Shown here: positions 19,571-30,075 of the stretch, in pieces | Position numbering within the stretch: the stretch's first letter is position 1 | How the letters are laid out: the number at the start of each line of letters is the position of its first letter | Assembly: GCF_025602895.1 (NCBI RefSeq) | Contig: NW_026516309.1 | Coordinates: 62,001 to 126,000, forward strand | Length of the DNA stretch: 64,000 bases | Source: Polychytrium aggregatum | Taxonomy: Eukaryota > Chytridiomycota > Chytridiomycetes > Polychytriales | Direction: 5' to 3' | Program-made: the position numbers and the translations under genes | The notes under the pieces: generated by a model | What the model was told of the DNA's origin: nothing | Seen by the model: the letters and a program-made list of their open reading frames with translations, nothing else | The model's database searches: none

Positions 19571-20090
19571 AACATGAAATTTTTTCATAGTGTCAGGTAG
19601 AAAAATGCACCGATAGACACAGTGATAGCACTGACTAACGCCCAGTGTGGCGACTGTGAAGCAGCCGATGGCATGTCCAGAGCTGCCCATAGCATCATGC
19701 GAGCGCATCAGACGGCTCGTCTCTTGGACAGTGGTATCGCGTCGTCCTTGAGAAGACGATTCTGTTGAGGAGATGAGCAGGTGAGACTGTGGAGCGTCAC
19801 GATCATCGCACGCTCGGGCTCTTGTGGCTCGGGTCTGTGCATGAGTGCCGATGCTGAACACACCTTTTCGCTTGCCGGAATGGATCTTGGCGGCAGAAGC
19901 GAGGCGCTGGATCGGATCGGTGTGTCGGAGAACCTTTGGCGCACATACACATGCGTTAGCTCACTCGTCAGGCGCATCGAATGAGGCGCCTTCGGGAAGA
20001 ATCCAAGCTGGATTCTCAGAGCCTAAAAAAGGTCCACGCTGGGTTGGGTTGCGTTGGGTTGGGCGGGGTTTGGGCAAATCAGCCTCTTGC
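19571..20090. other. Intergenic region after the Fanzor locus
   Basis: This is an A/T-richer stretch after the T-tracts. The right boundary of the Fanzor element should lie here or just before, but no terminal repeat or target-site duplication could be recognised by eye. On the minus strand a frame from about 19,977 to 19,708 is open but has no supporting homology. Confidence 0.4.
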
Positions 20091-21420
20091 TTACTTTTTC
20101 TGAGTCTCCCGTTTGAGCTTGCCGATGGCGCTCTCCTTCACTTCTGCAGAGGCAACGACATTTCAACAGAGTGGTATCGAGAAACGAAATCAGTCAAACA
20201 AACGTCGATACGCTTGCACAGGCCCGCGGGCTGGTGATGTGCAGACCGGGAGCTAAAGCGACTTCAGGTGCAACAGTCCAGTCTGATAGGTCGGCTGGAC
20301 CAAAGAACTTACTATATGGGGACCCTCCCCATGACCGCCGCTGGATCAGTGGCGGATTCTTGATGACCTGCACCTTCTTTGAGTCGCGCACTTGCTCCAG
20401 CTCGCGGTTACGCTTTTGAAGCCGCTGCCCAAAGGCCGCCATCTTGGCTTCGTACTCTGCGGTCTTGGCCTGCGTGCATCCGGTTGCAGCGCAGCAATGT
20501 GTGGGTGCAGTCCAGAGTGGTGTGGAGAAAGGTGAGTACCCAGAAGCCAATGAAAGCACAGTGCACATGAACGCCAGCTGCGTGAGTAGATGCAACGGTG
20601 GGCTGGTGTTCGAGTGATGAAAGCTGTGCCACGGACGGTCGGATGCAATGAGATTCACAGACGGATCAAGGCCGATAGATCCGGGCGGCCGCTCGCTTTG
20701 GAAACGCACCTTGTAGAGCTCCCTCCAGCTCGTGCCTTCCAAGACCCGGCCGACGCCGAACTTTTTGAGGACGTGCGGTCTCCACAGCTCTGTTTGTTTT
20801 GAAGAAGACCATCGTTAGTGAGCAGAACCAGGGACCCGGATTTGAGCGAAAGTGGCGCTGCTTAGATGCAGTAGTGTTGGCTGTAGCTTGCTTGCAACGG
20901 GCGGGACGCACCATCGGTTTCCGCGACGATATGCTAGTGTGATTTCGAACCAGCCAAGAGTAGCATTGGATGATCAGGGTCAGTGGCGACCCATGTCTCT
21001 GCTGTGTTCCTGCACTCAGGGTAGCGACCGCATGAAAAAATCACAGAAAGAGCGTCATTGCCATTGCATCCTGATGAAGACTTACCGGATTGATCTGCTC
21101 CAGATATTGGAGCTGGACACACCCAGACACAATGAATGAGATATGCACGAGGCGCTGGTCAGCATAGGAACGGAGAAGCATCGGCTGATGCAGATCGCAA
21201 AGCAGTCGCTGTGGCGGTCTCCGGCATAGTGTGGCGACACAGGCAAGTGGGGTCGGCAGGAAGGTGCTGCCGAAGCAAACCGCCTCGACAGCATGCGCAG
21301 ATGCCGCCGAGTCTGTGAATGCTTGCCTGTTCACACGTCGCCTTTGAGAGTATCGGGATAACGAGGCGGTTGGGCAGGGCCTCCAGGTCGGAGAGGGCTG
21401 CGAAGGAGTTGGTTCGGCGT
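20091..21420 (-). CDS. ELOA: Elongin-A-like protein (F-box-like, BC-box)
   Basis: Exons reconstruct the conserved elongin-A core. 'LSDLEALPNRLVIPILSKATCEQ' ends at 21,327 and is followed by 'LQYLEQINP', which together match the family's 'LPxxLVxPILxxCTPEQLxxIExxNP'. An F-box-like exon follows at about 20,805-20,725: 'ELWRPHVLKKFGVGRVLEG', then 'TSWRELYK'. Next come a coiled exon ('YEAKMAAFGQRLQKRNRELE') and a basic last exon ('KLKRETQKK') ending in TAA at 20,091. Elongin A binds elongin B/C and helps RNA polymerase II elongation and ubiquitylation. The intron after 'TCEQ' has a GC donor (GCAAGC at 21,326-21,321). The first exon was not found: a good acceptor precedes 'LSDLEAL' near 21,400. 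Confidence 0.65.
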
Positions 21421-22043
21421 CGGTGTGATTGCGGTTGTGGTGGCGATTGTTGTTGCAGCGGTGTTGGTGGTAGTCGGGTAATGAGACAGGTGGGATGTGA
21501 CAGCCAAGACAATCGATGGGCCAAGCGAGCAGAGGCAGTGGTTAAGGGTGGGCGAAGAGCGTGGACGCTCAGGAGACATCCGCTCGAGCCTGGACTGCTC
21601 CTTCCATATGTCCCAAACGAAACCCGCATCGACGGCGCCGTTGCTGTAGCAAACGCAATCCGGACGACAGCCCGCTCGCCAGCCGCAGCAGAGGCCAGAG
21701 AATCGCAGCCCGACCATCGATGTGCCCTTGGAGTCTCCTCTGGCACAGCTGGACCAAGCTCGGAGGGGGCATGCGGATGCGACTTGGCTGGGTGGATGGG
21801 CAGGGACGGGCTTGGTGGTGCTGGGGAGAGACGACGAGAGGCGAGTTGGTGGATGTTCGACTGATTCTTGGGCATGCCGAGAAGCGTCTCGCCTGCGAGA
21901 TCGGGCCGAGGGACAGCGAGGACGAACGACAACCCCCTGGAACAGCCAACTGCCATCATTCGTGCTATGTGGTCTTGTGAGTACATGCTCTGAGGGCTCA
22001 TCTTTTATTACTCATTCCCGACCACAGCCACATCGACCAGGCT
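21421..22043. other. Region between elongin-A-like gene and small membrane-protein gene
   Basis: It should contain the missing first exon of the elongin-A-like gene on the minus strand, but no convincing start could be chosen. A 'tggtggtggcgattgtt'-like G/T-rich patch lies near 21,430-21,475. Confidence 0.35.
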
Positions 22044-22855
22044 CTACTGCTGTTTGAGGAGCTGCTGCTTCTGCAGCTCCGTCGGGATCTTTGGGACCTT
22101 CTTGATGATGCGGGGCTTGCGTTGGGATTCCTGGGCACCCGAAGCCGACCCCGAGGCCGACCCCGAGGTGGCATCGCTCTTTTCGCTTCCGGCAGGTGTC
22201 CTTCGCGATCGAGTGCGGCTCTGGGCAGCGGGGGGTTCGGCCGGCGCAGAGACAGGCTCCGGGGAGTCTGGGGTTGGCGACGAGCGAGACGGTGCGGGCC
22301 GGCTGCCTTCTCCAAACGGCAGCTTGCCCAGCTCCTCCAGCCGCTGGACAGTCGCTTCGTTGAGCTTACCGTCACGCTTGAGCAAAAGCAGCGTCTCAGT
22401 ATCCAGATCCTCGATCTTGACAGCACGCTTCTGCATGGCCGATCCGTAACGAGCCGTCAGATCAACCTGGGCGACCTCGTCGTCCTGGAGGCCTGCCGAG
22501 GCAGCATTGTGGATTCGCCTTCTCTTGGCTGCAGCGGAGGCATGGCCACCAGACATACGGAACCAGGGTCAGAGACAGTCCGCGATCGACAGTAGCAGTA
22601 GCATTAGCAGTAGCAGCAGCAGCAGAGGAAGGGTGTGTCGATACGGAATGAGTGCGGATCGACAAGCCTACGTTCTCTGTTGCGGATCCGCCAGTACGCA
22701 AATGCGACCAGGACCACAAAGACAAAGGAGCCGAGAACCGAGAGGGCTTCCAGACTGATGCCGATGCTGCCGGTGGATGGGGCCTGTCGGGTGCCAGCAC
22801 GGCCTGCCGTCGAGCTCGCTCTCGCAGAAGGCTTGGGCTTGGAAGTCGAGGGCAT
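22044..22855 (-). CDS. Small single-pass membrane protein, function unknown
   Basis: Two exons (22855-22672 and 22528-22044, donor GTAGGC, acceptor TGCAG) join in phase to 222 residues. A Ser/Ala/basic N-terminus precedes one hydrophobic helix at about residues 38-56 ('VLGSFVFVVLVAFAYW'). This is followed at once by a basic cluster ('RIRNRE' joined to 'KRRRIHN'), which implies that the long C-terminal part faces the cytosol. The C-terminal part has a short helical region ('TETLLLLKRDGKLNEATVQR'), a disordered Ser/Pro/Ala stretch and a basic tail ending in 'KQQLLKQQ'. The splice that removes about 140 bases restores one continuous frame, which supports the model. The family is not recognised. 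Confidence 0.65.
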
Positions 22856-23226
22856 ATCGGTCGCGGGCCAGACGAGGACTGAAGCAACAGCCCCCATCTG
22901 ATTCAGGCGAGCAGGCCAAATCGGGCAAGCGAACGAGCGAACAAGCGAGCAATCCATGCGGCAGACGGCTTCTCCAGCGTCCTCGCCCCAGGCCATCGAC
23001 TGTCCGCCGCAGAGGCCCGCTGAAGGAGCAGCGGTGCAAAAAAAAAAGGGTGCTATGCTAGCATGTATTGTGGAAAGGTCGGTGCGGGCAGCCATAGATG
23101 CCAAGGCCAGCAGTCACATTCGACGCAATCCCGCCGAAACAGCGCCGTCAGTGAATCGCACAGGTGGATGGGCTGGCGTGGGAAAGTCGCAGATCCAGGC
23201 GACTCCTGCCGCCAACAAAAACCGCA

Positions 23227-24911
23227 CTAGGCGCTCTGCTTCTTTTGAGCGATTTCGGCATCAAACACGATCGGGTCCCGAGGAGAGGGGCCGCCAAAGG
23301 ACTTGTCCTTGGGCGATTCGGTGACAGGGAGAGGAAGTCCCTGCTGGGCCTTTTGCAGATTCTTGGCATGGGAATAGATGATGCCGGCCGTGAACGCTGT
23401 AGCGGGGCAGCATTGGTCGACAATCGATCGACACGTCGAGAGATGCCGGCCAAGGGAGGGTTGCGTCGAAGAGGGTCAGACATACGCCGCGCAAAGCGCT
23501 GGTCAGCAAGTGCTCTGGTTCTGGTATAGATGGCGAACACATCCCACGACAGCATCGGCTCCCACCAACGAGGACACATTGCCAGATCGCACCGGATGAT
23601 CAGCAGCAGGTCTCCTGGAGCCCCGCGGCAGCACGCTCGTTGCCCAGCACTTACCAATGAGGACACCAAGGACGCCAGGGACGGTAACTGCATCGTCAAA
23701 GAAGATCATGCCGGCAATCGCAATCGGAAGCTTGTTGAGGGCACCCACCATACTGGAGGGAAGCAAACGAATCTCTACATTAATACCCTGCCGATAGATC
23801 CCGTTGCGACGATCAGCACCACGCCGCAGCCCGCATGGCTCACCTGTAGGTTGTGGAGGACGTCACTCGGACACACCAGCTGCTGCCGTAACTGATGGCA
23901 AACCCGCTGATGCCAGAGATGGCGAGGGCGATGGCGAGGCCCTGGAACTCGGACTGCCGCGAGGCATCCAGATCATCGCCCCAGTATCGATCGACGGTCT
24001 TGCGGTACTCGTTGCCCTCGGTCAGGAACGACATCACAACGAGGATCGGGATGGAGAGCAGGTTGTTGTAGAAGACCGTGTCGTTGTCCTTGAAGCCAAC
24101 CTCCTTGATCTTGCCTCGCATCATGAGGGCGTAGAAGGCCGTCGTGAGGCAGTTGGAGACCATCCATCCGTACGCAACAAAGTTGCTCGCCTCGACCTTG
24201 GCCTGTGCCTTGCCGCTGGCAATATCAGACGCCCCTGCAGACAGCCAGAATCGAGGGGTCGTTGGTCGTTGGTCGTTGGTCGTGCGAATCCGGGCGATCC
24301 ACAAGAGCGCACATCGGTCGCCCGGAACGGCGAATGGCGCATCGGATGCTGCTTCTCCCGATACGATCGAAGGGAGCAACATGAGCCTGCAGCGGCCCAA
24401 CGAGTGGCTCGCCGGGCTGCTCTCGGCCGTTCTGCTGCATCATTGCCGACGGGGCCCGAGATGCGCACTTACCAGCAATGACCGAGGACATGACCATCAT
24501 GATGAACGACAGGAGCATCAGCTTGGTAATGCGCGAGCCGTTGAACCACATCAGCTCGCCATAGGCGATCAGGATGATGGTGAGGTTCTTGAAGATGGTG
24601 AAGAGCGGGATGGACATGTACTGGAGAGCCTTTGAGCCGGTGTAGATCATGGCGACGAGAGCCAGCGAGACCACAAACCACTTCTTGGCCTCCTCGACCT
24701 TGAAAGCCCGGTGGGACGACCACTTGAGGGCGACAAACAGCTCCAGAATAATCACGCAGACGATCGATTGGATTGCCAGCACCAGGAAGTTCATGTTGAA
24801 CCTGTAGGACGACAGGACGACCTTGTTGGTGACGGTCATGAGGATCGACGAGCCGCAGTAGGCCAGGATGGCCGCGGGGGCGCCGGTCAGAAAGCTGGTG
24901 GTGACCGTCAT
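23227..24911 (-). CDS. VRG4: GDP-mannose transporter of the Golgi (VRG4/GMT type)
   Basis: Four exons (24911-24473, 24235 to about 23,840, about 23,757-23,655, about 23,400-23,227) encode a ten-helix nucleotide-sugar transporter. Signatures are '[20 protein letters not shown]', '[11 protein letters not shown]', '[18 protein letters not shown]' and the GDP-mannose-binding 'GALNK' motif in '[13 protein letters not shown]', followed by 'GVLGVLIG'. The intron before the last two exons cuts 'STTY' from 'SMVGALNK'. The short cytosolic tail ends in 'AQKKQSA'. The protein imports GDP-mannose into the Golgi for protein and lipid mannosylation and cell-wall building. One intron contains four copies of a 7-base repeat (ggtcgtt, about 24,254-24,282). 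Confidence 0.93.
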
Positions 24912-25671
24912 GGCTGGGCGTGCGGGAATCGGCGACAGCGACGGTGATGGCGACGGTGATGGCGATGGTGACGACGACGGAGGATAAAGAAGGCAAGAGG
25001 AAAATGCCGCCTGGACGGAGCGAGGAGCGGGCGAGAGCCGAGGGGCAGCCGAGAGCGTTCTCGCCAGCCGCACCGAGGCGAGCGGCAATTGGCGGGGAGG
25101 CGCGCAACCCGCTCTTTGTGCGAGCACACTCCGCCTTTGGCTGGGGCAAGCCATCGCAATCCATTGCAGCCAGGGATTCAGCACAGCCGAGAATACAGCA
25201 CAGCCAGGAATGCGCTTCAGCCAGGAATCCACGCAGGCAGCGATGCATCACACCGCAGCCGAGCTCTACTCGCTCGCAGACGAGCGTTCGTTCGCCGCGG
25301 ATGATGCAATTGGCCGGCCAGGCGAACGACTGCTCCACTTCCCACCGAATCGGCGCGACGGCTTGCAGATCAAGGCACCTTGCTCGCCTGGGGGTGGAGT
25401 CGGTGTCCAGGCCGCCGGGGACCACCGTTGGCGGGAGCCTGTCTTGTCCCGCATCCAGGGATCCCGCCGCTGGGTTCTTGTGTGCATCTCCAACTACTGT
25501 GCATCGTCCGTGCAATGAATTTGTTACTCCGGGTGTATTCGATTCATGCACACAGACGTTCCGTCGTATGGGGCTGCTCTGACGGACATAGTAATCAGCA
25601 TGATCTCTATCGGAAGCACAGGAACAGACCCGTCGTCTGTGTTGAGTGATGCACAAGCTCCCGCATGGCTG
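24912..25671. other. Intergenic region, no gene seen
   Basis: Upstream region of the GDP-mannose transporter and downstream region of LRR gene 1. A trinucleotide-like 'gacggtgatggc' run lies at 24,930-24,975. Imperfect 'cagcacagccaggaat' repeats occur at about 25,160-25,235. No coding frame was recognised. Confidence 0.5.
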
Positions 25672-27330
25672 CTAGTGGTGGATGCATATGAAGCTGGAGC
25701 TGTAATTGATGCAGATGCTGGGTCGCAGCGTCTTAACCCCGGCCACGTATGCAATGGCCAGCGGGTGCGGCTGGAACGATTTCGGAATGTGCAGGAACCT
25801 GAGCTCTGGGTAGAGCACGAGGGTGGCGGGGTCAAGTTCTTCAAAGCACGATTGCGTCGGCGGAAGCGCCAGCATCTGAAGCACCGGCATGTCCCGCGAC
25901 ATCTTGGCAAGCGTTGCCAACTGCTTGCAATTGGACATATTGAGGAACTTGAGTGACGGCAACGACGCCGTCATGCCCTCGGCCGTCTCCAACGATTCCG
26001 GGAAATCAAGGCTCTGCAGCGCCGCGAGTCCCGGAGTCATGCCAGTGAGGGTCTTGAGCTCACGGCAGCCGTACATGTTGAGAAGCACAAGTGCATCCAT
26101 TGACTCGGGCATCCCCTCGAGACTTTGCAGTCCGGGCGGAAAGGACAGCCGCTGCAGCATCGGGAGGCTGCGTGGCAACCCAGCGAGCGATCGGAGATGC
26201 TGGCACTTGGACATATCCAGGGTCACCAGCGCGTTCATGGACTCGAATGACCGACCAAAGCATTCCAATGACGGCGGGAGCGTCAATGTTTCGAGACCTG
26301 AATCGAGTGCCAGACCCTCGACCGTCTTGAGACTCTCACACTCCAGCAGGTGGAGATGCCGCAGCGCTGGCATGGCACCCGTTATGCCCACCAGTGTGTC
26401 CAGAGAGGGCGGAGGCCAGAATTCAGCCAGGCCGGGCATCCGGGGCACAGAGCTCCAGATCCAAGGGTGTCGTTGGGTGAGATCCGGCTCGACAACCTTC
26501 ATCTCGACAACGTCAGGCAGCTCCTCGGGCCACCCCGAGACCGATGAAAACGTGCAACCATAGAGACAGAGGTTGCGTCCCCGGAGAACCTGGAGGTGAT
26601 ATCGCTCGTGCGGCAGTAGGCGGGTCAACTCGTCGTCCTGGAGGAGTGGACTGTGTGGGAAACGAAAGACAAAGACGGGAAAGTCGGTCTGGCGGAGGGC
26701 ATCGCCGATGGTATGAGCGCTGTCGATGAGTCTGAAGCGATCATGGTCCCGGAGACGATCAGCCGACGCGTTCTTGATGAAGAGCGAGCCGAGCAGATCG
26801 CTGGGATACTCGACAATCTTTCCGGCTGCAGCACAGTAGGCTCGTATATGTTCGTGGAGGGTTTTGCTGAAGCAAATTTCTTGCCAGAGAGCAATTTCTT
26901 TCTGGTGAGCTGCCCCGGTTTGTGCGTAAAGCGGATCGCGGCGGTGGGTGTAGCAGTACAGCCCCTGGAGCACAGCAAGTCGATCGATGGTCGGGCCAAC
27001 GTCCTTGAATGTCGCTGCCGGAAGACGCAGCAGGCGCGAAAGGAGCCGATTCCAAACAAGATGGTGATTGAAGAATGCCCGGGATGGTCTCGACATCTGG
27101 CCGAGCCGGCTGAGCGTGAGCACATCGATGCTGTCGATGAAGGCGTCGGCGGTGGAGAGAATGATGATCATATCGTGTCCAGGCACAGACACCGGAACAT
27201 CAGAGACAATCATCGTGGGTGTTCTGCAACGGATGATCAGGACAAGACAGCAAGCGTTGTCGGCATCCAGGGCGATCGAGGGTGCTGATATGCACGGATC
27301 AGAGCCATGACCCCCCTCGTTTCCCGCCAT
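25672..27330 (-). CDS. Leucine-rich-repeat protein with F-box-like N-terminal module, paralogue 1
   Basis: A single 552-residue frame without introns starts at ATG 27,330. An N-terminal module ('DMIIILSTADAFIDSIDVLTL'-'SRLGQMSRPSRAFFNHHLVW') resembles a divergent F-box. It is followed by a helical linker containing 'AAHQKEIALWQEIC'. From about residue 280, LRR units of 22-24 residues recur in forms such as 'LETLTLPPSLECFGRSFESM', 'LVTLDMSKCQHLRSLAGLP' and 'LKFLNMSNCKQLATLAKM'. It is paralogous to the next gene (27,994-29,505) along its full length. The likely role is substrate recognition or scaffolding, as in F-box/LRR proteins, but this is inference. The lack of introns contrasts with the housekeeping neighbours. 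Confidence 0.75.
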   Translation of the reverse strand: MAGNEGGHGSDPCISAPSIALDADNACCLVLIIRCRTPTMIVSDVPVSVPGHDMIIILSTADAFIDSIDVLTLSRLGQMSRPSRAFFNHHLVWNRLLSRLLRLPAATFKDVGPTIDRLAVLQGLYCYTHRRDPLYAQTGAAHQKEIALWQEICFSKTLHEHIRAYCAAAGKIVEYPSDLLGSLFIKNASADRLRDHDRFRLIDSAHTIGDALRQTDFPVFVFRFPHSPLLQDDELTRLLPHERYHLQVLRGRNLCLYGCTFSSVSGWPEELPDVVEMKVVEPDLTQRHPWIWSSVPRMPGLAEFWPPPSLDTLVGITGAMPALRHLHLLECESLKTVEGLALDSGLETLTLPPSLECFGRSFESMNALVTLDMSKCQHLRSLAGLPRSLPMLQRLSFPPGLQSLEGMPESMDALVLLNMYGCRELKTLTGMTPGLAALQSLDFPESLETAEGMTASLPSLKFLNMSNCKQLATLAKMSRDMPVLQMLALPPTQSCFEELDPATLVLYPELRFLHIPKSFQPHPLAIAYVAGVKTLRPSICINYSSSFICIHH

Positions 27331-27333
27331 CAA

Positions 27334-27611
27334 TGCCTATTCGACCGTTAGCCCACCAATTCGAAGAGCCCGCACTTCAGGACGCAGGCAGCGGAAGCTC
27401 CCGCCACTACTTTGTACGCACTTGTGCGGGCACGAGCGACGGGCAAGGATGATCATGTTGTGCATGCATCGTCGTCGCCCGCGGTGCCGTGGGAAAGCTC
27501 TTGGGACGACGGATTGCATTCATACTGCCGCACGACGCTGGTACGCATGCCGGGACTAGAATCCGTGAATACTGGGACGCCAATATGCTAGTTTGACTCA
27601 TATACAGCTTG
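27334..27611. other. Spacer between LRR gene 1 and Fanzor relic A
   Basis: No gene seen. On the minus strand this is the sequence immediately downstream of Fanzor relic A. It should hold the relic's 3' noncoding part, but no hairpins matching those behind the intact Fanzor could be recognised. Confidence 0.45.
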
Positions 27612-27960
27612 TTCAGAACGAAACGGGACGGCGCCCCAGGGTGTCCCTCAAAGTGATTTGTATCCTCTGGCGAGCACGCCGTGCGATTGCTTCCTGTCCT
27701 GGTTGGTAGTCGCTCTGATTCGTTGGTTTGGGAAGCGTCGTCTTGAATACACCCAGTCGATCTCCCGCGGTGATCGATTGGTGCTGATATCGGCATGCGG
27801 GACTGTAGTCCATGCCTTGAACCATCTGGACAGCTTCATGGTTTCTCGATGTCAAGCTGGTCGGGTGGCTCGATTAATTTGGCGTCGAGGCACTGCGAAC
27901 ATGCTGCTTGGTCATGGTGGATGTATTCAGAGACCAGAAAACCCGGAATCCCTGATTCAA
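27612..27960 (-). pseudogene. Fanzor relic A (decayed 3' end)
   Basis: The minus strand carries pieces of the Fanzor C-terminus in several frames. 'CSQC' with '...DQLDIEKP' matches the first half of the zinc ribbon and the 'HLDIEKP' segment of the intact copy at 16.7 kb. After a frameshift, 'ITAGDRLGVFKTTLPKPTNQ' matches 'VATGDRPSVFKTVLPKPTKN', and the tail 'RRPVSF' matches 'DCPFLS'. The RuvC-III segment is eroded. The relic lies directly downstream of LRR gene 2, in the same orientation. Nothing upstream of the zinc ribbon is preserved. It is clearly inactive. Confidence 0.85.
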
Positions 27961-27993
27961 AAACAGAGTGTCCCATTTTGTTTCGGGAAAGAG

Positions 27994-29505
27994 CTACATC
28001 CGGCGTTGCAGCAGAAGGAGTCGCGGCATATCGACGTGTCTCAGTTTCGGAAATCTACCGAGATCGAACCCCTCAAGGCTATTAAGAAACCGGGGAAGCC
28101 GAAACCTCGACAAATGGGCCATGTTCTCCGGTAAACCATCCAAGTGGGCCAGCCTGGTACACTTAGACAGATCGAGACTTTCAAGCTTGTTGAGCGAACG
28201 GGGCAGGCCATGCAGGCTCTCGATCGAAGCCGGCACGAGCAGCGTCTCTAGCTTCGGCAGAGCCCCGGGCAGCCCCACCAGGCTGGTCACCAAGGTGGAC
28301 TGGTCCATGATGAGAGTCACGAGAGATTCCATAGATTGGGGCATATCTTCGAGGTTTCGGATCGTGGGTGGAAGCGCCAAGGACTCAAGCCCAGGCAACT
28401 CTGTCGGGAGTCCGGCCAGATTGCTGAGATTCCAGCACTGGGAAAGGTCCAGTGCCCGGAGAGATTTCATGAACTGAGGAAGCCCTTGCAGGGTTTCAAG
28501 AGATGGCGGCAGCGTCAGCTCCTTGAGCTTGGGCATGCGAGCGGGCAAGCCTTCGAGGCTCACCAGCTTCGTGCAGTTGCAGAGCTTGAGAGCGGTGAGG
28601 GACATTAACGGTTGAGGCATCGTTTGGAGAGATTCGATAGAGCAGGGCAGCGAGAGCTCCGCCACCAGGAGGTCGGGAGGCAGCTCGTTCCAGTCCCAGC
28701 TGAGCTTTGCTGTTGAAGACTCCTCAATCGAGAGGCTAATGATGCGGGACGGCGTGGCCCAGTCCGTAACGATCGAAGGTGTGCAGTTGTAGAGCATCAA
28801 TCGGAGCTTGGTTGACCTCTCCAGGTGGAATCGCTCATGGGGCAGCAGCTCGGTCAACTGGCTGTCGAGCAGGAAAGGATGATGCCTGGATCGCAGCATC
28901 ACAAACCGATTGCACTCGAACAGGCACGGATCATGCAGAATATATGCACTGTCGAGGAAACGAAACTCTTCGGCGCTCGTGAGGAGTTTCGGAGGCTGGC
29001 GGTGCCGACTGATGAGCGCCACCAGATCCCAAGGATATTCAAGCATCTTGTTCCGCAGGCCGCAGTAGTCCCGAATGCGAGAGCGAAGCATGTTGGATTT
29101 GTAGACCTCCCACCAAAGCTTGAGCTCCTTCTGGTGAGCGGCGGGCGATCGAGGGGAGTGCGGCGTCTGCCGGTTGATGTAGCAAAACAGGCCCTGCAGA
29201 GCAATCTTGCGATCGACCGAGGGATCGAGGCCGGCAAACAGGCTCTGGGTGATGCCAAGGAGTGGATTGAGGACGCATGCCCAGACCGAATGACAATCGA
29301 GGATGCGTCGGTGGTATTTGGAGGCTCGGATCAGTCTTGAAAGCGTCTTGGGGCTGAGGTTTGCGACAAAGGTGTCGTTGGTGATCAGGATGGTCAAGAT
29401 GTCGTGCTTTTCCAGAGCAGAGAACAAACTTGGCGGGGCACAGCTGGCGGTGTGGTTGTTGGCTGGGCCAAGGGTTCTGCGGATCTTTGAGGGAGGCGAC
29501 GTCAT
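27994..29505 (-). CDS. Leucine-rich-repeat protein with F-box-like N-terminal module, paralogue 2
   Basis: A single 503-residue intronless frame starts at ATG 29,505 ('MTSPPSKIRRTLGPANNHTA'). The N-terminal module ('HDILTILITNDTFVANLS', 'KTLSRLIRASKYHRRIL', 'VWACVLNPLL') and the linker ('AAHQKELKLWWEVY') match paralogue 1. They also resemble the start of the SEL1 gene 2 product. The C-terminal half holds about ten LRRs such as 'LKELTLPPSLETLQGLPQFM' and 'LRALDLSQCWNLSNLAGLP'. The tail is basic and ends at 27,994, only about 35 bases before the detectable end of Fanzor relic A. Confidence 0.75.
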   Translation of the reverse strand: MTSPPSKIRRTLGPANNHTASCAPPSLFSALEKHDILTILITNDTFVANLSPKTLSRLIRASKYHRRILDCHSVWACVLNPLLGITQSLFAGLDPSVDRKIALQGLFCYINRQTPHSPRSPAAHQKELKLWWEVYKSNMLRSRIRDYCGLRNKMLEYPWDLVALISRHRQPPKLLTSAEEFRFLDSAYILHDPCLFECNRFVMLRSRHHPFLLDSQLTELLPHERFHLERSTKLRLMLYNCTPSIVTDWATPSRIISLSIEESSTAKLSWDWNELPPDLLVAELSLPCSIESLQTMPQPLMSLTALKLCNCTKLVSLEGLPARMPKLKELTLPPSLETLQGLPQFMKSLRALDLSQCWNLSNLAGLPTELPGLESLALPPTIRNLEDMPQSMESLVTLIMDQSTLVTSLVGLPGALPKLETLLVPASIESLHGLPRSLNKLESLDLSKCTRLAHLDGLPENMAHLSRFRLPRFLNSLEGFDLGRFPKLRHVDMPRLLLLQRRM

Positions 29506-30075
29506 GGATGCCGGCGATGGGGTGCGAAAGTGGTTTGCAAAGGCTGCACAGCCAAAGCCGAGGCAAAGGCCAAAAGAAACGGTCAGCGGGCATGTTTGCA
29601 GCTGGTTCTACCACCAAGCCCCGGCGACAGCGCATACCTGGGTCAGGATGGGGGTGGTTTCGGCCAGGGCGGTGGTGATGGCGATCGATGTTGGGTTGAG
29701 GGGCAAGCCGGGAGCTATTTGTGAGCCGATGGCGCCAATCCGGGTCTGGAAACCTCCAGCGAACCGCAGGGTGGGATGGCCAGGGCGGGATGGCCAGGGG
29801 GTGACAGCCAGGAGGATATGACCACTTGGGCATATAAAGGTGGCCCGCGGCTTGGACGGGCGATCTGAAGGTATGTGGACAATCGATAGACGAAAATAGA
29901 ATATATTGGATGTAATGGATACCAAATAGAACATCACTCGGCTTTGCTGCTTCATCGATAACCGCTGTTTACTACCCATGGGTCTGGGATGGTTGTTGGT
30001 TGGGTTGCTTGGCTACTTGAATGTTCAGTGCTGCAACTTGGTTGTTCGGAGGTGGCACTCGTGCAGAACTGGGGA
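29506..30075. other. Intergenic region between LRR gene 2 and SEL1 gene 2
   Basis: No gene seen. The part from about 29,890 resembles window positions 1-367 downstream of SEL1 gene 1. A small direct repeat 'ggatggccagggc' lies at about 29,775-29,805. Confidence 0.45.

Noticed and set aside
16300-19700. Terminal inverted repeats or a transposase around Fanzor
   Set aside because: No pair of matching ends, target duplication or transposase frame could be recognised by eye.
19708-19977. Extra last exon for the elongin-A-like gene
   Set aside because: The frame already ends in TAA at 20,091; splicing onward through the overlapping GTAAGC gives a stop after one codon.
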